From assembly GCA_014529385.2 (NCBI GenBank), contig CM043969.1, forward strand, positions 71,024,176 to 71,088,175: a DNA stretch of 64,000 bases, given 5' to 3'. Positions 44,418 through 54,142 of the stretch are shown here, one piece after another. The position numbers and the translations under genes are program-made. Within the stretch, counting starts at the first letter, position 1. The number at the start of each line of letters is the position of its first letter. The notes under the pieces are model-generated. The model made no database searches. It was not told the origin of the DNA and saw only the letters and a list, made by a program, of their open reading frames with translations. Origin of the DNA: Adiantum capillus-veneris. Taxonomy: Eukaryota; Streptophyta; Polypodiopsida; Polypodiales; Pteridaceae.

Positions 44418-45462
44418 CGTGTCACTCCAACCTGCATGTCACCCGAGCATATGGGTCTCTTTTTGACACAGTTTACACCAGAGCAGATCGCGATGGCACA
44501 GAACCTTTGTGCAGCAGGTTCCTCTAGGCCTACCACAATCAACGCTACACCTAGGACTAGTGTGGTCCCTACACCAACTGGCCCCACATCTAAGTACAAT
44601 GTGCCCCCCACGCCTAGAACTAGTGTGCCCCCTACACCAACGGTTGGTTCGTCCTCGAGACATGGGAGGCATCATTCTGAAGGCGTTGGTTGCTGTGGTA
44701 GCGGTTCTACCAATGTGTCCACATCACCGAGAGAGCGTCCCCCACTCTCTTCAGTAGATAGTTCACCAATTGGCACACCACGTACACCTTGGGAATCACA
44801 CAAGCACAAGACCAGGGATGGGGCTGTTGTGGGGGATAGGATTGGAAAGGCCATGTGACAGAGGGTTCGTTAGCTCTATACGGTTTAGTTTGGTCACTGC
44901 GTGATGGAGGTTTGGGATAATCTCGACGATGGGAGAAAGAGTACATCGTGGAGGCCATTTGCAGAGAGTACAGGCCGGCGGATGGGTACGATGAAGTCTC
45001 GAATGCCTAGATTTTAGGCATGGAGAAGGGCACAATGTCACACCGTCGATCACATGCGAGAGACAGGTACAATGCCGACAGTCCAAAACCAGCATCGTTG
45101 GATGTAGAGGAGTGGGCGGGGATTGCACAAGAGACACAAAACAACCCAGACAAATTCCAACAGCAGAAAGATGCAGCCAGAGCATGTTTTGAGTCTGCTG
45201 AAGCGTCACATCTTGGGAGTGGACTCTACAACACACTTCGAGATGAGTTTGTAAGTATTATATGTATGCTTTTGCATTGTTGAAAATATATATGAAGTTT
45301 GAAGATTTATCTCATGATGAAACTATAATTTTGTAGGAAGTTGTCGTGAAGCGCCTTTCGACACGCCGAGAGGAGAAGTATGGGTACAAGCATGGACTTG
45401 TGGCCCTTTTGACCTAGCTGTAGGAGGAGGGAGAGGATGTCGATTGGGAGGCATTACCATGA
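44418..45462 (+). pseudogene. CACTA second gene, remainder (TNPA-like)
   Basis: Continues from 38914 in phase: RVTPTCMSPEHMGLFLTQ, then a long Pro/Ser/Thr-rich stretch (TPRTSVVPTPTGPTSK and similar) to a TGA at 44856. A second frame from 45020 (SHARDRYNADSPKPASLDVEEWA ... ACFESAEASHLGSGLYN) loosely resembles the plant Transposase_24 family, then EVVVKRLSTRREEKYGYK after an intron at 45251-45336. In CACTA elements such a second gene encodes the DNA-binding accessory protein; I infer that role. Confidence 0.6.
45251..45336 (+). other. Intron in CACTA second gene
   Basis: Donor TTT|GTAAGTA, A/T-rich 86-base body, acceptor TAATTTTGTAG|GAAG; removing it leaves the frame open across the joint (phase 0). 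Confidence 0.65.
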
Positions 45463-45499
45463 CGGTCTTCTTGATACAGTCTTACTCAATCATCTTCAT

Positions 45500-46060
45500 A
45501 CATTTTTTGTAGCTGTGATCTTCTTGATACAGTTTTACTCAGTGATTGTTTGCATGTACACTTCTGATTTACTTATGTTTATGGTTTTGCATTTCGTTTG
45601 TGATTATGATTTGTTTCGCAATTATGGTATGGCACATAGGTTTTGATCATGGTTTGGCAATGAAGTTATGGTTATGGTTTTGCAATGATGGTATGGCAAT
45701 CATGATATGGTTAGGGTTTGACAATCAAGTTATGGTTATGGTTTTCAGTGATGGTATAGTGACCATGTGATAGCTATGGTTTGGCAATCAGGTTTGTCGT
45801 TGTGCCTATGGGTTGGGAGTCGACGTTATGGTTATGCTTTTGAGAACTAGTCATGATCAAGCTTTTGATTTTGTGGATTTGTTCTTTTCACAGTTTTGCT
45901 AATTTGTAAACACCCGCTCTTTAGCGTGAACTTGTAGGTGGAGTGCGGTTGCTTGTGCACTCTTCCTTTGGGTAGAGAAGGTTGTTTTTGGTTGCTGTAG
46001 TACATGCAGCATCAATTCCCTGCCCTCTCTGCCCAAAAAAAAAATGCAGGTTTGGTCGTC
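45500..46060. other. CACTA non-coding region with irregular GGTTATGG repeats
   Basis: TATGGTTATGGTTTTGCAATGATGGTATGGCAAT-like units repeat irregularly at 45600-45840. No gene seen. Confidence 0.55.
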
Positions 46061-46319
46061 GGAACAGACTGTGGTATATGCGTCGGTATAGACCTCGGAA
46101 GAACCGTCGGCATATATTAAATTTCAGACGCTGATAACTCCGTTTACACCAACATATATTACTGCGTATATAATTCGGACGGTTATAAGTGCGTTTATTT
46201 CGACGGCTTTTATCGATGTTTATACCGACGCTACGATACCGGTGCTCATTGTGATGCTTATTCATATGTATTTTACTTATAGAAGAAAGCTTGTCTCGAC
46301 GGTATCGGCGTCAATTTTT

Positions 46320-46337
46320 GCGCGACGTGTTGTAGTG
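46320..46337 (+). repeat. CACTA right terminus
   Basis: GCGCGACGTGTTGTAGTG, inward CACTACAACACGTCGCGC. Following TAT could be one copy of the 3-bp target duplication; the left partner is not visible. Confidence 0.7.
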
Positions 46338-46854
46338 TATGCTAACAAGAAGAGTGATGATAAATGAGGAACTATTTCTTTCTCCTATGGAATGTTTATT
46401 CTTCATCTTCCCTACCCTCATTCTCTGCTAGCTCTCTCCACCTTGGAAGGTGTTTGAGGCCTTGGGACTGAGGCTTGTGATAGTTAATGTTTTTTGCAAA
46501 GTTTATGCTGTGCTCGTGATGCATGAAGTTTTCCATCTTCTTTGTACCACGTACGTCACAAGGAACGCAAAGATTATATTGTACCAAGTCTCTCTTGATG
46601 GGAGAATCTATAATACAAATGCCTATTGAAGAGGCAACCGGCTCCACATAAATCCGGTCTTCAACTGTTGTCATGTTCTCTAAACTCTTTGTCTTGCAAA
46701 AGTATTATTCATGCCAAGTTAATTAAGTATTATGTTTATGTTGCTACCGTCAATTAAGTTCACCTTCTATGCTCTCAAAGTAACCTCACAAAAATGCTTT
46801 CTTTAATTCTCCTAATTCCGCTATTCTCAAAATTCATAGGCCATTTCCATTAGA
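46338..46854 (+). repeat. F2 LTR fragment
   Basis: Matches the inverse of 52127-52620 (F2b LTR): TATGCTAACAAGAAGAG, GAGGAACTA, CCGGCTCCACATAAATCCGGTC, ending CATTTCCATTAGAG where a complete LTR ends in ATTACA. The CACTA right end abuts its interior, so the CACTA probably inserted in an F2 LTR whose left part is gone. Confidence 0.8.
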
Positions 46855-47079
46855 GACGGACTTTCAACAACTGCCCTTCACCTGTCAAAGCACTTGCCCG
46901 TCCACATCCCGCCAACTGTCCCCACCGCTTGAGCTCGCTCCTTTTGCCTACCACCAAGTCTCTCTTAATGGAATCTTTTATTCATTCCTTGTTTGGGGGC
47001 TTTCTCGAGAATTGTGCAACATATCTATCTCGCCTTGATGGAAAGAAAAAAAAAATAGCACTTTTAGTATTTATGTCTT

Positions 47080-47445
47080 TTAGAGTTGCGTTAGCCTCCA
47101 CGAAAAGCTTTCTAGTCCGGTTTTAGCTTCGTTGATTCCATTTCGAGCCAAGCTGCCAGATATTGCGAGATTTCCTGTTATTATAGAGACCCATTTGCCC
47201 CAGCTTCTCCGACGCACACCATGCATGATAAACGGGGTGCGAGTCTCTGAGCTGCAGGACTTGGGCGCTGCGCCTGCTGCTTCTGGCACTTGAAAGAAAC
47301 ACCATCTTCCAATATAATATAAGAATGAGAGGCTGAAATAATTAAACAGCTTCATCATGTGGTCAAGCTCCTCTTGAGCCAGTACTTTTGTACTTGCTAA
47401 GATGTATTTATGCTTGTCAAGCAGTACGCCTGGCAATTTCTTCAA
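47080..47445 (-). pseudogene. AP2/ERF domain fragment
   Basis: In this 121-codon frame, HGVRRRSWGKWVS (47185-47223) matches the first strand of an AP2/ERF DNA-binding domain (GVRxRxWGKWVxEIR). Just downstream, another frame reads KSR-IW-LGS, like the following KSRIWLGTF segment, so one or more small indels have broken the domain. The upstream part (PEAAGAAPKSCSSETRTPF) is the kind of low-complexity leader seen in DREB-type factors. The far N-terminus of the frame has no likeness to an ERF. Likely a decayed gene fragment. Confidence 0.45.
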
Positions 47446-47858
47446 TGCAGAAAGAGATAATGTTGCATTATAAGTCGAAGCGCCTTGCTGCGCCTACTAA
47501 TAGGCTACTATGAACTTCTGCTCAGAAGTACAGAACACATGAGTCTTGAGCTCATCGAATTGCGATGCTGTGAGCACTCATGAGCTCGCATTGCAATGTT
47601 GTCATGTGTTCTCTAGCCATGTCAGAGGCTGGAGTCTTGAATGTAGAATATGACCCAGCGCCTGCTCTCGAGTCTCAAAATAATTGACGTTGCAAACTGC
47701 AATGGCATTATGGCAATATATGAAGAATGACGTTAATGTGAGCTTACGGGGGGCAAATTATTGGCGCATGAACCATCAAATGCAGAGCAAAAGGAGAAAA
47801 GCAGGACCATCAATTAAGCTATACTTGAAAGAGCAGAAGAGTACTACCGTACCCGGCA

Positions 47859-47892
47859 TTGGGCGATGCTATTGAAAAGCAGCATCGCCCAA
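47859..47892 (+). other. Perfect 12-bp hairpin
   Basis: TTGGGCGATGCT and AGCATCGCCCAA around ATTGAAAAGC; allowing one extra base the arms extend to GCATT and AAATGC. Stem too short for a miRNA precursor. Purpose unknown. Confidence 0.6.
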
Positions 47893-48022
47893 ATGCGCAG
47901 AAAAGCAAGGACGCGCAAAAGGGTACCTAAAAAGATATAAAGGAGAAAGGCCCACAGGCCACCTTCGTCTATAAATGACACGGGGTCAGGTTCAAGGGAT
48001 CTACGGCTGGCGCGTGATCGGC

Positions 48023-48050
48023 GGGGTGGGGCGGGGCGGGGCGGGGAGGG
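48023..48050 (+). other. G-quadruplex-forming motif
   Basis: Six G-runs of 3-4 separated by single bases (GGGGTGGGGCGGGG and on). Confidence 0.75.
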
Positions 48051-48077
48051 CTTTGGGTCGTTGGATCGACGCAGCAA

Positions 48078-48099
48078 GGGGGGGGGGGGGGGGGGGGGG
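48078..48099 (+). repeat. Poly-G run, 22 bases
   Basis: Uninterrupted G run; length may be uncertain in sequencing. Confidence 0.8.
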
Positions 48100-48427
48100 C
48101 AGACTTATATAGTAATGGGGTTGCATAGCTTTCAAGCAATCGCGTCAGCTCGGGTTGGATAGGTAGTGCGCCCGTGGAGTGGGAGGTGGCGTGGTCGAGT
48201 CGCGATACGGGCAGGTGGGGGACGTTTTTTTTTTGGATACCCAAAGATGGGATCAACAGTGGATTGAACATCAACCGTAGATCCCTTGAGTTTCTCCCGT
48301 GATGTTTATAGACGAGGACGGGCCACGACGAGCTTTGAGTATTGAGACGAGGGAGCACGGAGCACTGGGGTCCGGACTGCGGAGGTCCGGAGGCTACAGA
48401 GAGGGCGACAAGCAACCATGAAGGAAG

Positions 48428-48429
<2 letters not shown>

Positions 48430-48477
<48 letters not shown>
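48430..48477 (+). repeat. (GA)n microsatellite
   Basis: About 23 GA units. Confidence 0.95.
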
Positions 48478-48478
<1 letters not shown>

Positions 48479-49720
48479 CTCCTGAGTCCTCAGCCGCTCC
48501 GAGCACGTCCATGCTAGCGATTTGGTGTGAAAAATTGCATGCTACCGATGACGATAACTAAGAGCGCATTCGCACGAAACCCTGGTAGCGGGTTTTGCTC
48601 ACGTCACATCGTGTAATTTTGTTTATGTTTATGTTTACCCCTTTCAGTGTAAGATGCTTACACTCCAAACTAGTCTTGCTTGGTGCGCCTTTGCTGTACA
48701 TAATCTGATAGATTTTGGAGCGGAGCTGGCTACTTGGTTAGTTGGTTGTCATTGTTGTCGCCTTGGGTTTTGTTGTGGTGACACGAGAAAAATGAGTAGA
48801 ACCAATTGATAGGCACCAATAATAGCTCACCTTGGGACTTAATGAGCATTGAAAAGAAGCAATGTGTGTCCCACAATGCTCCATATAAGACAAAGGGCTA
48901 CTAACGAGGGTAATTGAATCGAGCAAAAAGATTGCAACTTAACCTACTTTTGTAGTTGTTTGCAGATTGTACCATTCAACCTAGTAATCGACCATTCAGT
49001 CTCTAAATCGTGGAACCATCTTTGAGATAACCATCTTATTCTCAATCAAGCGTAATCAATTTTCTTTTATTTCAATATATAGGTTGAATTGCCAAATTAA
49101 GAGAAAAGAAATGTGTATCTATCTGATATATAGGTACGATGATCGAAATTGAGCATGCACTCGTGAGAAAAACATATGGCTGGCTTGAACTTACGGAAGC
49201 TTTGACAAACTCAAAAATACAAAAAGCATAAACAAACTATGAAAATTGAACTACACTACCAACCTGATAATCGTGTACAAATGTCATCCAATTGTGCAAG
49301 CCGGAGGACAATGTTTGAGTCAAGCTCCAAAAAAAGCAATGTGAATAGTTAAACATATCGTCTTGCAATGAAACGTCATAGACTCAAACTGCAAAGTATA
49401 CAGTGCACGTCATGCAGAGGTGCCATACAAAAGTATGGTAAGGAGTTGGCACTGTGGTCTCTCTCCTAAAAATTATAAGAAACGGAAGCTGTGCCCTGCC
49501 CCATAGCATTTATGTGTTGCGCCAAGCAAATGCACAGTTATGGGGTGTTGGATAGAGATAACGAACCTTGTAGCGTTGTCGAGCTGGAGTCGTGCTGGTG
49601 CAATTGAAACGCCCACTGTTGTGAATATATGTCCTTCCTACTAGACACACAACACGGATTAAAACAAATACGGGAGATGTGACATATTGATTAAGCTTAA
49701 AAAGAAGTAGATCTATTTTT

Positions 49721-51850
49721 ATATTCTATGGCGAAGACTCGCTATAAAAAGAGTTATGGGTGCTTTTCGATAGATTTTTCCTTGTTAAAATTGCACTATC
49801 TCTCTCTGCTCGGCTGTCAACTCTTTCTCCTACCTTATGTTGTAGCCAATTTCCTATTGGGGTTAGGCAAGTCGAGATGGCAAGTGAGAGAGGGAGCTTA
49901 GTGGGAAGGATGGGTGAGTGGGAGAGGGTGGGCAATTAGGTAGGGACAAGCCAACGAGGGGCTTGGTGTTCCACCACGAAGACATACTTAGTAGTCCTTC
50001 CATAGCGACGACTTTCCCTTTCCATCATCCTCTTCCTACTTTCTTGATTTGGAGGTGGAAGCCTTGGGCCTTTTTGTTCAGAGCAAGCTGGCTCTCATTT
50101 TTTTGCAACCTTTGGACGGGTGGATAGGAGCGGGAGGGGATTGGGACTTGCTGAAAGAGAGGGACTTGGTGTCTTGAAGTTCGGCATTCAAGTGCTGGGG
50201 TGGTCCTGAAACGAGCATGGGAAGGGGGGCTTGTGATGAAGCCAGGCCCCGTGTGGATGAGCTAAGCATAGCCCTAAAGCCATTTGGGGGGTATTGCCAT
50301 TGCTTGAGATCAAGCGCAGATATAACAAGGTTCTTGAGCCTGAGCGGTTTGAAGGGACTCACTCTTGACTCAGAAAATCCGTTTGAGAGATTTGCTGCCA
50401 GGGGTGCTTTAACACCTACACTCTCAAACCTCCGAGCCTAGTAGCATTAATGGAACTGAGGAGACACCATCCAACAAGAAAGTGGTGCAACAAAGGAACT
50501 GTTACCATTAGCAAACCATTGTCTGTTGTAGCATTGTTCTTTCGAAAGAGATTTCAGTCCTGTGTTTCGAGCTTCTTCACCAAGTGCATAGCCCATTTCA
50601 TGTCGTCTGATGATGATGATTGGCCTCCTTGAGGGATGGCGTTGTGTTGTGATCAGGTGCCGAAATATGAATCTTGCAATGCTTCTCAATGAGATGCCTT
50701 ATCGTGATGTTCTTAGGGGGTTGCTTTCCCATCAGCGTCCGCAGAAGCACGGTTCAACATAATAGACCTTTATGGGATTCACACCATGGCCAACTGCAAA
50801 TTGACTACGGAGGTTTCAGTTGTTTTACATCCAATTTGCAGGGATTTCGAAGGAGGAAAGTTGTATGGGATGGTTCTAATGCGGTATGGTGGGTTTGTGA
50901 CGTGCTGCCTACAATAAAAGCCAGCAATGACAACCCAACAGAGCTGATTAGTGCCATGATTTTGATTCATCTGCAATGTTGATGACGATGGCACCGGCCT
51001 CAATCACAGGCAAACCAAGCATTGACGCAGCGTTGGTGCGTGCAGCTTCAGAGGAATTTATGTCTTCATGTAGCACTGCTGCAGCTGGCATGAGCTTCAT
51101 AACATGTCGGTCAAGCTTGGGGATGGAGACGGGAGTGCGACAGATGGAACTAGACGAGACCTGAGCGAACAAAGCATCGACACAATCTGCATGAAATGTG
51201 TGCATGCAGGCTGGGAGGTGGCGGACAGATTCAGTTAAAGCTTCTGGTGTGTGCTTTTCAACCTGGTTAGAACCTGCAAAACAAGGAAGGCAGAAGAGGG
51301 TTCTGCAGCCGCGATGTGTGCCTCAAACGGGGGTGCATGGCAGGCGTACAGATATCTATGAGTGAAGGTTGCGCAGAGGTGCGCCTCCCTAAGAAAATCT
51401 AGTAGCTCTTGTTCATCAATATTACTTTCTGTAAAATAGAGAGTGCGAGCCACAGGAGTAGCCAATAATGGCACACACCAATATAGACAAAGCGGCGATC
51501 AATAGAAAAAGCAAAACACCATAGCCAAGCCCATGAACGTAGCTTTTAAACTCTACGCTGGTCGTGCGATGATGGCTGTAGTCTAACGTTAGGTAGTTGC
51601 TCTACGTGGACGAGCGTACTGTTTTATTTGAGAAAGAGGACCTTTGGCTCACCAAGTAACCAGAAGGAGAAGCTACCCACCTGGCTCATTGTTTTTGACT
51701 TGAAATCAAATGCAGCATTTTGAAAGCAAACCCAACCTCGTGCAACGATAAGGGCAATAAAAAAAATAACGCAGGGGCCGTACACAGCAGGAGCCGTAAA
51801 CGTAGGAGCTCGAAGGATTTGATTCAAGGCAGGCAGGTACTTACACATGC
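49721..51850. other. Low-copy-looking region, right part
   Basis: Apart from the RING-like fragment, frames at 50078-50362 (-), 50217-50441 (+), 50447-50689 (-) and 50674-50982 (+) are 74-102 codons and resemble nothing I know. They may include exons of a decayed gene, but I cannot support one. Confidence 0.4.
50948..51222 (-). pseudogene. Possible RING-H2 finger fragment
   Basis: On -: VRHLPACMHTFHADCVDALF followed by SSICRTPV. The C-x-H-x-FH-x2-C-V-D spacing fits the second half of an ATL-type RING-H2 finger, but the first half is absent and the last Cys pair is reduced to one (SSIC for CPxC). A good acceptor (TTCCTTGTTTTGCAG) lies just upstream at ~51277. The tail (KLMPAAAVLHEDINSS...ADESKSWH) is not recognised. 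Confidence 0.35.
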
Positions 51851-51854
51851 CTCT

Positions 51855-51871
51855 ATGTGTGTGTGTGTGTG

Positions 51872-51935
<64 letters not shown>
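51855..51935 (+). repeat. (TG)n(GA)n compound microsatellite
   Basis: TG run interrupted once by CTTT, then GA run. Confidence 0.95.
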
Positions 51936-51938
<3 letters not shown>

Positions 51939-52126
51939 GAAGAGTTGATTTGGAAGAGCCAGTGGTTATCATGAATTAGTACCGTCTACACCCACAATAC
52001 ACACCAGTGCCTTTGCGATTTCGGCTTGTCACTCGACAAAGTGGGTCCCTACTTTCTCTCATGATACAATATGTAGCCAATCCTTTCCTATCTACCCCTC
52101 TTCAAGATGTTAAATTTATTGTATCT
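51936..52126 (+). repeat. Duplicated flank, left copy (contains the F2b insertion site)
   Basis: Matches 61030-61208 (TTTGGAAGAGCCAGTGGTTATCATGAA, GTCACTCGACAAAG, TGATACAATATGTAGCC). It ends TTATTGTATCT at the F2b boundary. Confidence 0.9.
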
Positions 52127-53718
52127 TGTAATGGAATTTGCCTATTCAATTTGAGAATAGCGGAATTTAAAGAGAGTACTTTCAAGAAATGATTTTGTGA
52201 GCATAGCGGGTATACATAATTGAAGATAGCAACATAATCATAGCAATTAGTTAACTTGGCATAGACAATACTTTTGCAAGAGAGAGAGTTTAGAGAACAT
52301 GACAACAATTGAGGACCGGATTTATGTGGAGCCGGTCCCCCCTCCAATAGGCATTTGTATTATGATTTCTCCCATAAAGAGAGACTTGTTACAATACAGT
52401 CCTTGTGTTCCTTGTGACCTAGGTGATGCCATGAAGATGGAAGGCTTCATGCACCACAAACATAACATAAACTTGAAGAAAGCTTTAACTATCCCAAGCC
52501 TCAGTCCCAAGACCTCAAACACCTTCGAAGGTGGAGAGAGCTAGCAGGGAATGAGGGTAGGGAAGAGGAAGAAGAAACATTTCGTAGGAGAAAGAATTAG
52601 TTCCTCACTTATCATACTCTTGTTGCTAGCATACATAATAGCATAGTAATGAAGAAGAAGGAGATGGCAAGCTTAAGCATTGAAGCATGGCTCTTGGTTG
52701 GATTTGCACTCCATAGCCAAGAGTGTTGGTGTAGGCTCTCAACCTCTGCTTCCTTGGAGAGGGAGCTCTTGCACTTTGCATATCACACAATGAGAGTGCT
52801 TGTGAGTGTGTGTGGGTGAGTATACCCCCTAAGCACCCCCCTAGCTTGCTTGGGTCGACCCCCCCTTGTAGCTCATGCCTGAAGCTCATTGGACCCCTCC
52901 AGGCCTAGCCAATCACAAGCAGGAGCCATTACAAGCAACATGGGTAGCCTTGGGACAAGTGTCCCCCTTTCCCCTTTGAGAGAGAGGACTTGATAAATGC
53001 TAAAACAATTAGATAATTCATGTAATTTATCATTGGACCCCTTTGAAGCCTAGCCAATAGGCTTCAAGCAACACATGAAGGTAACATGGGTAGGGGCCTG
53101 ACATGTGTCCTTGCTGCCTCTTCAAGATGGGCTTCCCTTGTGTGTGTGAGTGGGTGTTCTCTCTCTAGGCCCTAGGAAAAGGGCTCGCCCCCCCTCTTGT
53201 AGGAATGCTTTTGACTTTTAGGTGATCAAGCACCTTACTCACCAAGCATGACAAAGCACTTGAACTAGGGGGGGTTCCCACAAGCATCTCAGGCAAGCTT
53301 CTCAAGGCACCTCAAGTACTTTAATCATGCAGCAAGTCAAGCACCTCAAGCATGGAGCCCGTCAAGCACCTTAAGCATCTTAATCAATCACCTCAAGCAT
53401 GAAAAACACCTCAAGCATGACAAGCACCTCAAGCAGGACAAGCACCTCGAGCTTGGGCCGGGTTCCCACCTCAAGCTTACACACATTTATTGGAGGTCTT
53501 CAATGAAGCTAACCCTAAGGTCTTATGCTCCATTGGTTAGCCTTTCTCTTTGATAGACCATCTCCCTTTTGGGCCCCTTTACATTGGCCCCGTGTTGAGA
53601 TAGATCTAAAAGCACATACCTATATCTTAACACTTGTTCCCGTTTATTCTCCCACATTAAGTGATCAATTTAATATGAGAAAATCATTTGGGTTAGTTAG
53701 ATATTAGATTTTATGACA
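52127..53718 (-). repeat. F2b 3' LTR, 1592 bp
   Basis: Lies left on +. Contains a degenerate CAAGCACCTCAAGCATG minisatellite at ~53220-53455. Lacks 33 bp (AGCCCTAGCTTACTTAGGG and following) present at ~60611 in the other LTR. Confidence 0.96.
53220..53455 (+). repeat. Degenerate AAGCACCTCAAGCATG minisatellite
   Basis: At least ten short units of ~10-20 bp built on CAAGCACCTCAAGCATGA; repeated in the other LTR at 60356-60590. Confidence 0.75.
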
Positions 53719-54142
53719 TTACCTCTCTCTTGAATCATAGTCGTCCTCGACTATGAGGTAGAAGAGATAAAGTCTTAGTCATTAGTCAATTGTACTTAGC
53801 GGGTAAAGGATCCCTTTTTACCCTACGACATCTTTCCAAGATGGATGACTAATCCATTTGGTGCTTGGGAGACATAGCTGCCGCAAGCATGTCTGCTCTT
53901 TAGTCCATTTCATTCTCCCAAAGTAGAGTGACAAATTCTACTTGGTGTTTGAGAGAGGTCGTCATCACAAACATGATTCTAAGCATGCATACTAGTTAAA
54001 TTTGTGCACAATTAAAAAGAGGACTAGTCATATAAGACAAAAACATGAGTTATTTAAAAGAAATTTGTACATTTGCTTACTCTAATGTAGCATTGTAAGC
54101 ATTGACAAGGTTCATACTATCCTTAAGTTGTACTCCTTGCAT
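53719..54142 (-). other. F2b 3' untranslated region and polypurine tract
   Basis: On -: CAAGAGAGAGGTAA directly before the LTR. No gene in the rest. Confidence 0.85.

Larger units (their letters stand above)
35031..46337 (+). mobile_element. CACTA (En/Spm) transposon, decayed, split by copia
   Basis: Contains TNP2-like and DUF4216-like coding remnants and a second gene, ending at the right terminus GCGCGACGTGTTGTAGTG (reading inward CACTACAACACG, a CACTA-type inverted terminus). Subterminal CGACGG/TATACCGACG motifs fill 46060-46330. No matching CACTA terminus is visible at the left; the boundary with the tandem repeat at ~35030 is set by where that repeat stops. Without the copia insertion it is ~5.8 kb. 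Confidence 0.8.
47962..48317. repeat. Inverted repeat pair with TATA-like sequence
   Basis: Arms 47962-48010 and 48269-48317 are ~49 bp and about 75-80% alike by eye: CGTCTATAAA, CACGGG and CAAGGGATCTACGG occur in both in opposite orientation. Either terminal repeats of a ~356-bp foldback element, or two divergent promoter-like modules. Confidence 0.55.
46855..49720. other. Low-copy-looking region, left part
   Basis: No transposon ends recognised. Holds the AP2-like fragment, hairpin, inverted repeat, G-rich tracts and (GA)n listed separately. Between 48530 and 49720 I see only A/T-rich DNA without a credible frame. Confidence 0.5.

Noticed and set aside
47844-48430. Pro/Arg-rich minus-strand frames
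   Set aside because: They result from the G-rich tracts; no domain and no gene context.
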